From: JBKPHS01 sp046729975
Lineage (GTDB): Bacteria; Actinomycetota; Thermoleophilia; Solirubrobacterales; Thermoleophilaceae
Reading direction: 5' to 3'
DNA length: 8,687 nt
Assembly: GCA_046729975.1 (NCBI GenBank)
Contig: JBKPHS010000004.1
Location: 1-8,687 of the forward strand
In this document: in pieces, positions 1 to 6,345 of the stretch
How the letters are laid out: the number at the start of each line of letters is the position of its first letter
Position numbering within the stretch: the stretch's first letter is position 1
The notes under the pieces: model-generated
Seen by the model: only the letters and a program-made list of their open reading frames with translations
Told to the model about the DNA's origin: nothing
Database searches by the model: none
Made by a program: the position numbers and the translations under genes

Positions 1-243
1 CCGGCCACCTACATGCCGACCAAGATCGTCCTGGAGCCGGGGGGCCGGCCCATGGACAGCCTCGAGGAGGGCGTAGCGGCGACGGCCCGGCTCGCGCTGT
101 CACCGGACCTCGACGGCGTCAGCGGCCGCTACTTCGAGCGCGAGGTCGAGGCGCGGGCCGAGGACCAGGCGTACGACCGCGAGGCCCGGCGCCGCCTCTG
201 GGACCTGAGCCTGCAGCTCACCGGCGAGCGCGAGTCGTCCTAG
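1..243 (+). CDS. Short-chain dehydrogenase/reductase (SDR), C-terminal part
   Basis: The reading frame is open from the first base of the window, so the 5' end and the catalytic Rossmann core lie outside; 80 residues remain. What is visible matches the C-terminal tail of retinol-dehydrogenase-like SDR enzymes: the segment SLEEGVAATARLAL (about residues 20-33 of the fragment), then the SPDLDGVSGRYF stretch (34-45), then a helix with AYDREARRRLWDLS (57-70). In this family that tail carries the helix and strand packing under the substrate site and ends in a 'rrLWelSerLtG' pattern. NAD(P)H-dependent oxidation or reduction of an alcohol/ketone is the expected chemistry; the substrate cannot be told. 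The stop TAG (241-243) lies in a CTAG that is also the stop of the convergent epimerase gene, so there is no room for a terminator. Family call is good; the NAD-binding motif and YxxxK are not in view. Confidence 0.85.
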   Translation, partial: PATYMPTKIVLEPGGRPMDSLEEGVAATARLALSPDLDGVSGRYFEREVEARAEDQAYDREARRRLWDLSLQLTGERESS

Positions 244-1184
244 GCCCGGGCAGCCTCGGCGCGGGTCCACGCGAGCGTCCCCTCGAGCCCTTCCTCGAGG
301 CCCACCCGCGGTTCCCAGCCAAGCTCCGCGCGCGCGCGTGTGATGTCGAGCGCGCTGTGGAGGATCTCGCCCGGCCGCTCCGGCTCGAACTCGGGCTCGA
401 AAGGTCGGCCTGCGAGTCTCGCGAAGGCCGCCACCAGTTCGAGCACGCTCGTCTCGATGGCGAGCCCCACGTTGAATGGCCCGGTGGCGCTCGCCTCGGC
501 GGCCTTCAGGTTCGCGTCGACCACGTCGTCAACGTGGATGTAGTCGCGCGTCTGCGTGCCATCGCCGAACACGGTTGGGCGCCCCCCTTCAACGACCTTG
601 CCGCAGAAGATCGCGATCACGCCTGCCTCGCCGAGCGGATCCTGGCGCGGACCGTAAACGTTTCCGTAGCGCAGGGAGATCGTCGACAGGCCATACAGGC
701 GGTTGAAAAGCTCCGCGTATCCCTCGGCCGCGTGCTTGGATTGACCGTAGGGGGCCGCGGGCTCGACCGCGTGGTCCTCCGGCGCGGGGCGTATGCGCGT
801 CTCCCCGTAGATCGCCCCGCCGCTCGACGTGTTGACGAAGCGGCGAACCCCCGCGGCCCGGGCCGCCTCGAGCATGTCGATCGTGCCGCCGACGTTGACT
901 TGCGCGTCGAATCCCGGATCGGCGACGGATCTGCGTACGTCGATCTGGGCGGCGAGGTGGAAAACGACCTCGGGCTCGGCATCCCGGACGAGCTCCCCGA
1001 CTGCGTTGCTATCGCGGATGTCGGCCTCCAGGAGCCGCGCGCCGGCGGCTAGGGCGGCATCGAGGTTCTCGCGTCTCCCGGTCGAGAGGTCGTCGATGAC
1101 CGTCACCTCATCGCCGCGTGCGAGCAGGCCGTCGACCAGATTCGAACCTATGAAGCCGGCCCCGCCGGTGACCAGCGCGCGCAT
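240..1184 (-). CDS. NAD-dependent sugar-nucleotide epimerase/dehydratase (UDP-glucose 4-epimerase-like)
   Basis: A 314-residue, full-length extended SDR protein. Visible are the N-terminal NAD-binding loop GGAGFIGS (7-14), the acidic residue after strand 2 (DDLSTG, 31-36), DIRD (55-58) for adenine contact, HLAAQ (76-80), the catalytic TSS (119-121) and Y146xxxK150 in PYGQSK, RYGNVYGPRQ (172-181) and RDYIHVDDVV (213-222), with a C-terminal GW-P pattern (G289-W290-P292). These are hallmarks of GalE-type 4-epimerases and close relatives acting on UDP- or dTDP-sugars in the cytoplasm; GalE, a GlcNAc/uronate epimerase or a dTDP-glucose dehydratase-like role cannot be separated from sequence alone. 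The ATG start is supported by AGGA ten bases upstream on the minus strand (1195-1198). It diverges from tmk with 25 nt between starts and converges on the SDR gene. It may supply activated sugars for envelope glycans together with the glycosyltransferase at 3788, but that is inference. Confidence 0.93.
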   Translation of the reverse strand: MRALVTGGAGFIGSNLVDGLLARGDEVTVIDDLSTGRRENLDAALAAGARLLEADIRDSNAVGELVRDAEPEVVFHLAAQIDVRRSVADPGFDAQVNVGGTIDMLEAARAAGVRRFVNTSSGGAIYGETRIRPAPEDHAVEPAAPYGQSKHAAEGYAELFNRLYGLSTISLRYGNVYGPRQDPLGEAGVIAIFCGKVVEGGRPTVFGDGTQTRDYIHVDDVVDANLKAAEASATGPFNVGLAIETSVLELVAAFARLAGRPFEPEFEPERPGEILHSALDITRARAELGWEPRVGLEEGLEGTLAWTRAEAARA

Positions 1185-1194
1185 TGGGCGGGCA

Positions 1195-1203
1195 TCCTAA
1201 AGG
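1195..1203. promoter_or_regulatory. Back-to-back ribosome binding sites of the divergent epimerase and tmk genes
   Basis: TCCT at 1195-1198 reads AGGA on the minus strand, 10 nt before the epimerase ATG. AAAGG at 1199-1203 lies 6 nt before the GTG at 1210 on the plus strand. The two sites touch. The second one decides the tmk start: it favours GTG 1210 over the ATG at 1234, which has no Shine-Dalgarno-like sequence before it. With only 25 nt between starts, the promoters of both genes must reach into the opposite coding sequence. Confidence 0.5.
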
Positions 1204-1209
1204 TCCCCG

Positions 1210-1851
1210 GTGGCGCTGATACCGTCGCCTCCGATGCCGGGATTGTTCGTCACATTCGAGGGCATAGACCGCTCGGGCAAGACCACGCAGGCGCGTCTGC
1301 TGCGCGAGGCGCTCGGCGACGAGGCGCTCGCGGTGCGCGAGCCGGGCGGCACGGAGGTCGGCGAGCGCGTGCGCGATCTGCTGAAGGATCCGTCCGTCGA
1401 CCTTGGGCCGGAGGCAGAGGCGCTTCTGTTCGCAGCGGCGCGGGCCGAGCTGGTCTCGCGCGTGATCCGCCCGGCGCTCGAGGAGGGCCGGGTGGTGGTG
1501 TCAGACCGCTTCCTCGACTCCTCGCTCGCGTACCAGGGCGCGGCCCGCGGCCTCGGCATCGACGAGGTGGCGGGCATCAACCGCTGGGCGACCGGTGGCC
1601 TCGTCCCCGACATCACCTTCCTGCTCGCGATCGATCCGGCCACCGCAGCCGGCCGTGGCGCCGAGGCCGACCGCTTCGAGACGGAGGGCCGGGGCCTCCA
1701 GCAGCGCGTGCTCGAGGCCTACGAGCAGCTTGCGGCCGCGGATCCCGAGCGCTGGCGTCGAATCGACGCCGACCGCTCCGCCGATGAGGTCCACGCCGAC
1801 GTGCTCGCCGCCGTGGAGGCCGAGCGAGCGGCGAGGAAGGCGCCCGCATGA
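1210..1851 (+). CDS. tmk: Thymidylate kinase (dTMP kinase)
   Basis: Phosphorylates dTMP to dTDP with ATP in the cytoplasm, the step that commits thymidylate to dTTP. The 213-residue length fits the family. In order: FEG (16-18) running into the P-loop GIDRSGKT (18-25), REPGGT (43-48), the DR-F signature DRF (99-101) followed by SSLAYQGAARG (104-114), which contacts dTMP, and a LID-like arginine-bearing stretch GRGAEADRFETEG (148-160). Arg21 in the P-loop resembles eukaryotic-type (type I) enzymes, whereas many bacterial enzymes have Gly there and rely on LID arginines; this protein seems to have both. The GTG start at 1210 is chosen because AAAGG lies 6 nt upstream; the ATG at 1234 (giving MPGLFVTFEG, the more usual N-terminus) is the alternative. 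The stop overlaps the holB start as ATGA, so the two are probably translationally coupled. Confidence 0.95.
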   Translation: MALIPSPPMPGLFVTFEGIDRSGKTTQARLLREALGDEALAVREPGGTEVGERVRDLLKDPSVDLGPEAEALLFAAARAELVSRVIRPALEEGRVVVSDRFLDSSLAYQGAARGLGIDEVAGINRWATGGLVPDITFLLAIDPATAAGRGAEADRFETEGRGLQQRVLEAYEQLAAADPERWRRIDADRSADEVHADVLAAVEAERAARKAPA

Positions 1852-2987
1852 GCGCCCTGCGAGAGCTGGCGGGCACGGAGGACCATCCACATGCGCGCAT
1901 GGTCCTCGGCACCGCGCTGGCGGGCGATCCGTCGCACGCCTACCTCTTCCATGGTCCCGCCGGCACGGGCAAGCGCACGGCCGCGCGCGCATTCGCTGCC
2001 GAGCTGCTCGCCGAGGGTCAGCCGGACCCGGACAACGTCCGCCATCGCGTGCTCGACGGCGCGCACCCGGACCTCACCTGGGTGCAGCCGACCGGCGCGC
2101 ACGTGATGCGCGTCGGCGACGTCGACGAGGCGGTGGTCGGCGCCGCCTCGCGGACGCCGTTCGAGGCCACGCGGCGCGTGTTCGTGCTGGAGCGGGTCGA
2201 CACGATGAACGACGAGGTCGCGAACCGGATGCTGAAGACGCTCGAGGAGCCACCGCCGTTCGTGCACCTGATCCTGCTCACCGACGCGCCCGGCCGGGTG
2301 CTGGAGACGGTGGTCTCGCGCTGTCAGCTCGTGCGCTTCGATCCGTTGCCGCCCGAGCGGATCGCTGCGGCGCTCGTCGCCGAAGGCGTCACTCCGGAGC
2401 TGGCCGAGGCGAGCGCGCGGCTGTCGCTCGGCAGCGCCGCCCGCGCGCGCGAGCTCGCATCCGAGGAGGGCGGCGAGCTGCGGGCGGAGGTCAGTCGCCT
2501 CGTGCAGGCCACGCTCGACGCCGGTGCCGCCGGGGCTGCCGCGGGCGCGGAGGAGCCATGGCGGGCACTGCTCGAGCGCGCCGAGGAGAGGCGCGGGCGG
2601 GCCGAGGAGGAGGTGGCGCGCAGAGCAGTCGAGCGGCTGGAGCTAGAGCCCAAGGGCCGTGAGCGCAAGGCCCTCGAGCGCGAGTTCGAGGAGACCGCCA
2701 AGCGCGAGGGCCGCCGCGCCCGCACGCAGGTGCTCGACCTCGGCCTCGAGCTCGCCGCGCTCGGCTTCCGCGACCTGGTCTGCGTGGCCGAGGGCGCGCC
2801 CGAGGCCGTGCTCGCGACGGACCGCCGCGACGAGCTGGCCGCCGCGGCTCACGGCCGCGACCCCCGCCGCCTGCGCGAGGCCGCCGAGCGCTGCGAGGAC
2901 GTGCGGAGCGCGCTCGAGCTGAACGTGACCGAGGAGCTTGCGCTCTCGGCGCTCAGCTTCCGGCTGGCGCGGCTCGTCGCGCGCTGA
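1848..2987 (+). CDS. holB: DNA polymerase III subunit delta' (clamp loader)
   Basis: A 379-residue AAA+ clamp-loader subunit that helps load the sliding clamp for the replicative polymerase. Visible are HAYLFHGPAGTGKR (30-43) with a Walker A-like loop, a degenerate Walker B VFVLERVDTM (111-120), the family signature MLKTLEEPP (128-136) and the SRCQ arginine-finger/sensor motif (157-160). The C-terminal collar region ends in ALELNVTEELALSALSFRL (355-373). The P-loop reads GKR where an ATPase has GKT or GKS, and the Walker B acidic pair is lost, in line with delta' being a non-hydrolysing 'wrench' subunit. The four zinc-binding cysteines usual for delta' and tau/gamma (expected near 55-75) are absent; the only cysteines are at 159, 312 and 349. 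Residues 240-295 form a very charged, probably coiled or helical insertion. The gene overlaps tmk by 4 nt (ATGA), a common bacterial arrangement. Confidence 0.92.
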   Translation: MSALRELAGTEDHPHARMVLGTALAGDPSHAYLFHGPAGTGKRTAARAFAAELLAEGQPDPDNVRHRVLDGAHPDLTWVQPTGAHVMRVGDVDEAVVGAASRTPFEATRRVFVLERVDTMNDEVANRMLKTLEEPPPFVHLILLTDAPGRVLETVVSRCQLVRFDPLPPERIAAALVAEGVTPELAEASARLSLGSAARARELASEEGGELRAEVSRLVQATLDAGAAGAAAGAEEPWRALLERAEERRGRAEEEVARRAVERLELEPKGRERKALEREFEETAKREGRRARTQVLDLGLELAALGFRDLVCVAEGAPEAVLATDRRDELAAAAHGRDPRRLREAAERCEDVRSALELNVTEELALSALSFRLARLVAR

Positions 2988-3050
2988 GCCCGACCGCGAA
3001 GCGACTCGCGGCGCTATCAACGGGTGTTGCCTTCCCCATTGTGCGGTACT

Positions 3051-3056
3051 AGAGGA
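3051..3056 (+). promoter_or_regulatory. Ribosome binding site fixing the methyltransferase start
   Basis: AGAGGA lies 6 nt before the ATG at 3063. It is the best Shine-Dalgarno match in the window and argues against an in-frame GTG at 3024, which has none. A separate strong site after a 75-nt gap also suggests this gene is initiated independently of holB. Confidence 0.6.
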
Positions 3057-3062
3057 CAGCCG

Positions 3063-3791
3063 ATGGTTGTCAAGGCACCCAGCGGGAAGATGGCTGACGA
3101 GCTCGGCAAGTTCGACCTGGACGAGCTCGACCGGGCGCGCCGGCTGAGGAGCTGGATGTTCGAGCAGTACGAGGCCCGGGCGCACGGTCGCGCGGTCGAG
3201 ATCGGGCCCGGACTCGGCGCGTTCAGCGAACGGCTGCTCGCGAACGGCGTGAGCCGGCTGCATCTGGTCGAGCCAGACGCGGCGTTCGCCCGCGTGCTCG
3301 AGCGCCGCTTCGGCCGCGACCCGAAGGTGACCCTGGCGCAGGAGGGCCTACCGGAGGCGCCGTCGCTGCGAGACCGAGGCAGCAAGTGGGACTTCATCCT
3401 CTGCCAAAACGTGCTCGAGCACGTCGAGGACGACCGGGCGGCCGTCGAGACGATGGCCGCGGCGCTGCGCGCGGGAGGGGGGTTGACGCTGGTCGTGCCG
3501 GCAGGCCCGCGGCTCTACGGATCGCTCGACCGGAGCTACGGCCACCACCGGCGCTACACGGCCGCAGTCGTGCGGGAGCTGATCGATGGGGCGGGGCTCG
3601 AGCTCGTCTCGCTCCACGCCTTCAACCTCCTGGGCGTCGTCGGCTGGTGGGCCAAGAGCCTTGCCGGCGCGTCGAGCCTCGGCTCCCGCTCGCTCCGCGC
3701 CTACGAGCTGATGTTGCCCCTGTGGCGCCCGATCGAGCGCCGGCTCGCACCGCCGCACGGCCTGAGTCTGATCGCCCACGCGCGCAGGTGA
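3063..3791 (+). CDS. Class I SAM-dependent methyltransferase
   Basis: A 242-residue Rossmann methyltransferase. Motif I VEIGPGLGAFS (45-55) binds the methionine part of SAM, the acidic post-I residue sits in LVEPD (68-72), and WDFILCQNVLEHVEDD (109-124) is the motif II/IV region typical of methyltransferase family 11/23 proteins. GGGLTLVVPAGPRLYGSLD (138-156) and GHHRRYT (160-166) follow. The later part, FNLLGVVGWW (187-196) and YELMLPLWRPIERRL (214-228), matches a subgroup often found beside or fused to glycosyltransferases of surface glycan loci. The substrate is unknown. The start is set by AGAGGA 6 nt upstream; an in-frame GTG at 3024 would add 13 residues without an RBS. The stop overlaps the GTG start of the membrane glycosyltransferase (GTGA), so the two are likely made together and may act on the same lipid-linked or surface sugar. 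Confidence 0.9.
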   Translation: MVVKAPSGKMADELGKFDLDELDRARRLRSWMFEQYEARAHGRAVEIGPGLGAFSERLLANGVSRLHLVEPDAAFARVLERRFGRDPKVTLAQEGLPEAPSLRDRGSKWDFILCQNVLEHVEDDRAAVETMAAALRAGGGLTLVVPAGPRLYGSLDRSYGHHRRYTAAVVRELIDGAGLELVSLHAFNLLGVVGWWAKSLAGASSLGSRSLRAYELMLPLWRPIERRLAPPHGLSLIAHARR

Positions 3792-5125
3792 GCGCCGGCA
3801 CGGAGGCCAGTGCGGCGAGGCCGCGGTGGCAGCTGTCGCCGCACTCGCGCCTGCTTGCCGTGGGACTGGTCATCGCGCTGGCGCTCGGGCTCCGCCTTCT
3901 GTTCATGGCCGCCACGCCGATCGAGCGATTCGAGGGCGACGCAGCCGACTACGACCGCCATGCCCGCTCGATCGCGAGTGGCCACGGCTACCCGTCCGCG
4001 GCGGCGCCGGGCCGGCCCACCGCCTACCGCCCGCCCGCCTACCCCTACTTCCTGGCGGGCGCCTACGAGTTGACCGGCGTCGAGCATGCCGCGGCGGTCA
4101 CGCGCATTCGCGTCGCGCGCATCGCCCAGGCGCTGCTGGGGACGCTGGCCGTGGCCCTGACCGGACTGCTCGCCGCCCGCCTCTGGGAACGGCGCGCGGC
4201 ACTCGCCACCCTCGTGGTCGGCGCGCTCTACCTGCCCATAGTGCTCGTCGGCGGAGCGGTCGTCGCAGAGCCGCTCTTCGTCGTCCTGACGCTCGCCGCT
4301 TTGCTCGCGGCCATCGAGCAGCGACGCTCGCCGCATGGCTATCGCTGGGCGGCGATCGCCGGCGTCCTGGCCGGGCTGGCGAGTCTCAGCCGCAGCAACG
4401 GGATAGTGCTGGTTGCGCCGCTGATGCTCGCGATATGGGGCGGGCCACCGAGGCTGTCGCTGCGGGCGGCGGCGCCGGCGGCCGTACTCGCGGCGGCCGC
4501 GTTCCTCACGATCTCGCCGTGGACCGTCCGCAATGCCGTCGTCCTCCACAGCTTCGTCCCGGTCACGACGCAGACCGGGGCGGCGCTGGCCGGCACCTAC
4601 AACGACGTCTCCCGCAACGACCCGCAGAACCCCGGCGCGTGGAGGGTGCTGCGGGTGGTGCCGGACTACGCGCACATCTACCGCCGCAAGAGCGAAACCC
4701 CGGAGGCCGACCTCGATCGCCGTCTCCGCGAGGCCGCTTTGCGCTACGCGGCCGACCATCCGCTTTACGTCGCCGAGGTCGGGTTCCGCAACACCCTGCG
4801 GATGTTCGAGCTCGCTGGTCTCCGGCGCTCCCGAAGCACGGCGGAAGCGATCGGAATCGACCGCGGTTGGGCGGATGCCGGCGTCGTCTGCTTCTGGATC
4901 ACCGGCGCGCTCGCGCTGCTCGGGGCGATCGTCGCTCCGGGGAGGGCCGCGGCGTGGCCGCTTTGGGCGGTGGCGGGGGTCCTGCTCCTGAGTGTGATCT
5001 TCCTGAACGTCGAGACGCCGCGCTTCCGCGCTCCGCTCGAACCGTTCGTCGTCATCCTCGCGGCGCTCGCCTTCAACGCCGCGCTCAACCGCGTCCGCGG
5101 CCGTGCGCGCCACCGCCTGCGCTGA
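3788..5125 (+). CDS. GT39/ArnT-like integral-membrane glycosyltransferase (GT-C fold)
   Basis: A 445-residue polytopic membrane protein. After a short charged N-terminus there is a first membrane segment (about 22-41), then an extracytoplasmic loop with FEGDAADYDRHARSIASGHG (48-67) and RPTAYRPPAYPYFLAGAYE (76-94). This acidic loop and the 'RpPaYPyfla' pattern are typical of GT-C enzymes that use polyprenyl-phosphate sugars, such as ArnT and protein mannosyltransferases. Further hydrophobic segments lie at about 106-131, 138-156, 160-177, 187-217, 226-244, 365-384, 389-407 and 416-434; the ETPRFRAPLEPF motif (409-420) is also common in this group. Residues 245-360 are soluble and probably face outward. 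The reading frame is open far upstream inside the methyltransferase, but the GTG at 3788 in GTGA gives the sensible N-terminus just before the first membrane segment. Acceptor and donor are unknown. The 3' end overlaps the convergent DUF192 gene by 41 bp. Confidence 0.88.
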   Translation: MSAGTEASAARPRWQLSPHSRLLAVGLVIALALGLRLLFMAATPIERFEGDAADYDRHARSIASGHGYPSAAAPGRPTAYRPPAYPYFLAGAYELTGVEHAAAVTRIRVARIAQALLGTLAVALTGLLAARLWERRAALATLVVGALYLPIVLVGGAVVAEPLFVVLTLAALLAAIEQRRSPHGYRWAAIAGVLAGLASLSRSNGIVLVAPLMLAIWGGPPRLSLRAAAPAAVLAAAAFLTISPWTVRNAVVLHSFVPVTTQTGAALAGTYNDVSRNDPQNPGAWRVLRVVPDYAHIYRRKSETPEADLDRRLREAALRYAADHPLYVAEVGFRNTLRMFELAGLRRSRSTAEAIGIDRGWADAGVVCFWITGALALLGAIVAPGRAAAWPLWAVAGVLLLSVIFLNVETPRFRAPLEPFVVILAALAFNAALNRVRGRARHRLR

Positions 5126-5492
5126 GCGCGGCGGCGAAGCGCTCCCCGTCTCCCGGGGCGGCCTCCACGACGCAGCGAGCGGCCGCGCAGCTCACCACCC
5201 GATGTGGCGGCACCGAGCGCGCGAGCCGCAGCACACGTCCCCGCGCGTCCAGGAACAGCACGTCGAGCGGGAAGCGCATCCCGAAGGTGTGGATCGAGCG
5301 ACAGCGCGGGATCAGGAGCCCGAGCCCGGGCGGCAGACGGTCGAGCAGCGCGAGACCGAGCGCCCGCGAGCGGCCCGAATGAGCCTCCGCGAGACGCAGC
5401 CCGCCCGGCAATTCGCGAGCGGGGAGCGACGCAAGTCGCGAGCAGTCCATGCCGATGAAAAGCGAGGCGCAACGGCGCTTCGCCCCTCGCAT
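5085..5492 (-). CDS. DUF192 family protein
   Basis: A 135-residue protein whose middle part is clearly DUF192: RSRALGLALLDRLPPGLGLLIPRC (41-64; the 'eRarGLmgr.. pp..glL' pattern), HTFGMRFPLDVLFLD (68-82; the 'M-x-F-P-L-D-V-x-F-L-D' hallmark) and GRVLRL-ARSVPPHRVV (85-100). The family is a small beta-rich domain of unknown biochemical function, in other bacteria often secreted, but here there is no signal peptide, as in many actinobacterial versions. The start is uncertain. ATG 5492 gives the longest form, ATG 5450 (Met15) a form that begins nearer the domain, and neither has a clear RBS. The Ala/Gly/Arg-rich tail (from about 115) is encoded antisense to the end of the glycosyltransferase gene and is probably unstructured. 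The start lies 28 nt from the divergent tRNA-Thr gene. Confidence 0.83.
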   Translation of the reverse strand: MRGAKRRCASLFIGMDCSRLASLPARELPGGLRLAEAHSGRSRALGLALLDRLPPGLGLLIPRCRSIHTFGMRFPLDVLFLDARGRVLRLARSVPPHRVVSCAAARCVVEAAPGDGERFAAALSAGGGAHGRGRG

Positions 5493-5501
5493 AGCCGGGG
5501 C

Positions 5502-5507
5502 TAGACT
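5502..5507 (+). promoter_or_regulatory. Candidate -10 element of the tRNA-Thr promoter
   Basis: TAGACT fits the TAnnnT pattern and ends 13 nt before the tRNA 5' end, which would place transcription start about 6-8 nt ahead of the mature tRNA. No good -35 is seen at the proper distance (around 5479 the sequence is TTCGCC), so this is a weak call made mainly from position. Confidence 0.35.
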
Positions 5508-5520
5508 GGGGCGCCGACCC

Positions 5521-5594
5521 GCCGACGTAGCTCAGTTGGCCAGAGCACCGCTCTCGTAAAGCGGGGGTCGAGGGTTCGAATCCCTCCGTCGGCT
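5521..5594 (+). tRNA. tRNA-Thr (anticodon CGU)
   Basis: A full cloverleaf can be folded by eye. The acceptor stem GCCGACG (5521-5527) pairs fully with CGTCGGC (5587-5593). The D-arm is GCTC/GAGC (5530-5533, 5543-5546) and the anticodon stem CCGCT/AGCGG (5548-5552, 5560-5564) with loop CTCGTAA. The variable loop is GGGTC (5565-5569) and the T-arm GAGGG-TTCGAAT-CCCTC (5570-5586). The anticodon CGT at 5555-5557 reads ACG, so threonine; the G1-C72 and C2-G71 pairs and a U at the discriminator position (5594) also fit tRNA-Thr. CCA is not encoded. A copy of the 3' part of this gene recurs at 8255-8281. Confidence 0.97.
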
Positions 5595-5735
5595 TGCGCG
5601 GCTTGCACGCGTTTGTTGCTGGAAAGCCTCATGCGCGCTCGCTCCCGTCGGCCGCTGCTTCGCGCCGGAGGCGAAAGCGGCGCGCTTCAGTCGTTCGCGT
5701 CCGCTGGGCCTCGGCTTCTTACGTTGTCGCGCGAC
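5595..5735. other. Non-coding spacer after tRNA-Thr
   Basis: No credible gene. It holds one imperfect stem-loop at 5651-5681 (GCCGCT with AGCGGC and TTCGC with GCGAA, separated by a 2-nt bulge, loop of 7) that could stop tRNA transcription or be a small processed RNA. No T-run follows it. Confidence 0.4.
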
Positions 5736-5759
5736 CGAGCCGGGGTCTCGCCCGGCTTG
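5736..5759 (-). terminator. Hairpin terminator after the SnoaL-like gene
   Basis: AGCCGGG (5738-5744) and CCCGGCT (5751-5757) pair perfectly over 7 bp around a 6-nt loop, extendable to 9 bp with a G.T and a C-G pair. On the minus strand the hairpin begins two bases past the TAG stop of the gene at 5762. There is no U-tract, which is usual for terminator-like hairpins in high-GC actinobacteria. It may also block read-through coming from the tRNA side. Confidence 0.5.
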
Positions 5760-5761
5760 CC

Positions 5762-6340
5762 CTAGAGGAGGCGCTCCGCCAGGCCCGGGTCGAGCCCGGC
5801 GGCGCTCAGTCCCTGCTCCCAGGAGTAGAAGAAGCGGTCGCGAACCACGAGCCCGCTCTTGAGGGTGACCAGCTGAGAGAACGACTGCTGCCACTCGACG
5901 CCGCTCGCACGGGCCTTGCCGCGAAAACTGCCGAGGGCCAAGACCCGATCGCCGAAGTCGAGCGCGCGGGTCGGCCGGATCTCCCAGGAATCGAACGCCT
6001 CCGAGAACTGCTCGAGCCCCTCGACCAACCCGTCATGGCCCCGATAGCTGGGGGCGAACCCGAGCGTCTGGAACTCCTCGGGCATCTCCCAGACGACCTC
6101 GGGCGAGTAGCGGGCGAACATCAGCTCCCAGTCCTTTCGCGGCGCGGCAGCCCAGCCGGAGCGCAGCACGCGCCGAAGCCCGTCCCGCCGCACGCCCGAG
6201 CGCGGACTGAAGAGCCGAATCCCAAGCGCCAAGAACATTCGAGCGGTCCTCGGAAAGCGAACGGTCAACCGGTCGGCCAAGGTGCGCCCGGTTGGGACCG
6301 GCCCGCCGAACTCGACACGCGTAACGACCGGGTTCTGCAT
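5762..6340 (-). CDS. SnoaL/NTF2-like domain protein
   Basis: A 192-residue protein. The second half is an NTF2-like/SnoaL-type fold (alpha+beta cone): KDWELMFARYSPEVVWEMPEE (69-89) matches the 'dwe.l.a.ydpdvvwe' helix-strand, SYRGHDGLVEGLEQFSEAFD (98-117) the 'YRGheGlr.f...w.eaF' helix, followed by DFGDRVLALGSFRGKARASG (128-147) and WQQSFSQLVTLKSGLVVRDR (150-169), the antiparallel sheet. The ending, EQGLSAAGLDPG (175-186), is also typical. About 60 basic residues precede the domain (RTARMFLALGIRLFSP, 31-46); this extension occurs in some actinobacterial relatives and may be a membrane-surface helix. Family members include polyketide cyclases, isomerases and many proteins of unknown role; no catalytic assignment is possible here. 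No clear RBS precedes the ATG; instead an inverted GGGCAG/CTGCCC repeat sits 5-22 nt upstream. It diverges from the NDH-cNMP gene, so shared control is plausible. Confidence 0.85.
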   Translation of the reverse strand: MQNPVVTRVEFGGPVPTGRTLADRLTVRFPRTARMFLALGIRLFSPRSGVRRDGLRRVLRSGWAAAPRKDWELMFARYSPEVVWEMPEEFQTLGFAPSYRGHDGLVEGLEQFSEAFDSWEIRPTRALDFGDRVLALGSFRGKARASGVEWQQSFSQLVTLKSGLVVRDRFFYSWEQGLSAAGLDPGLAERLL

Positions 6341-6345
6341 CCGGC

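Noticed and set aside
357..1052. A 231-codon plus-strand frame across from the epimerase
   Set aside because: Shadow of the minus-strand gene; no motif, whereas the minus frame has every epimerase motif.
3027..3052. Promoter-like TTGCCT ... TACTAG before the methyltransferase
   Set aside because: The spacer is only 14 nt and the -10 would overlap the RBS, leaving almost no leader. I could not support it.
3386..3787. Upstream extension of the glycosyltransferase frame inside the methyltransferase
   Set aside because: Translation gives Arg/Ala/Gly-rich sequence out of frame with a clear methyltransferase; GTG 3788 gives a normal N-terminus.
3701..5113. A 470-codon open frame on the minus strand under the membrane glycosyltransferase
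   Set aside because: It is an Arg/Asp/Glu/Gly-rich antisense shadow of the high-GC gene, with no motif and no RBS. The plus-strand frame has membrane segments and GT-C motifs.
5492..5503. Short inverted repeat TAGCC-GG-GGCTA between DUF192 and tRNA-Thr
   Set aside because: Only 5-bp arms in GC-rich DNA; too short to call an operator.
5532..5894. A 120-codon minus-strand frame ending RRDSNPRPPLYESGALAN
   Set aside because: This is the well-known spurious peptide made by translating the antisense of a tRNA gene; it also overlaps the real SnoaL-like gene.
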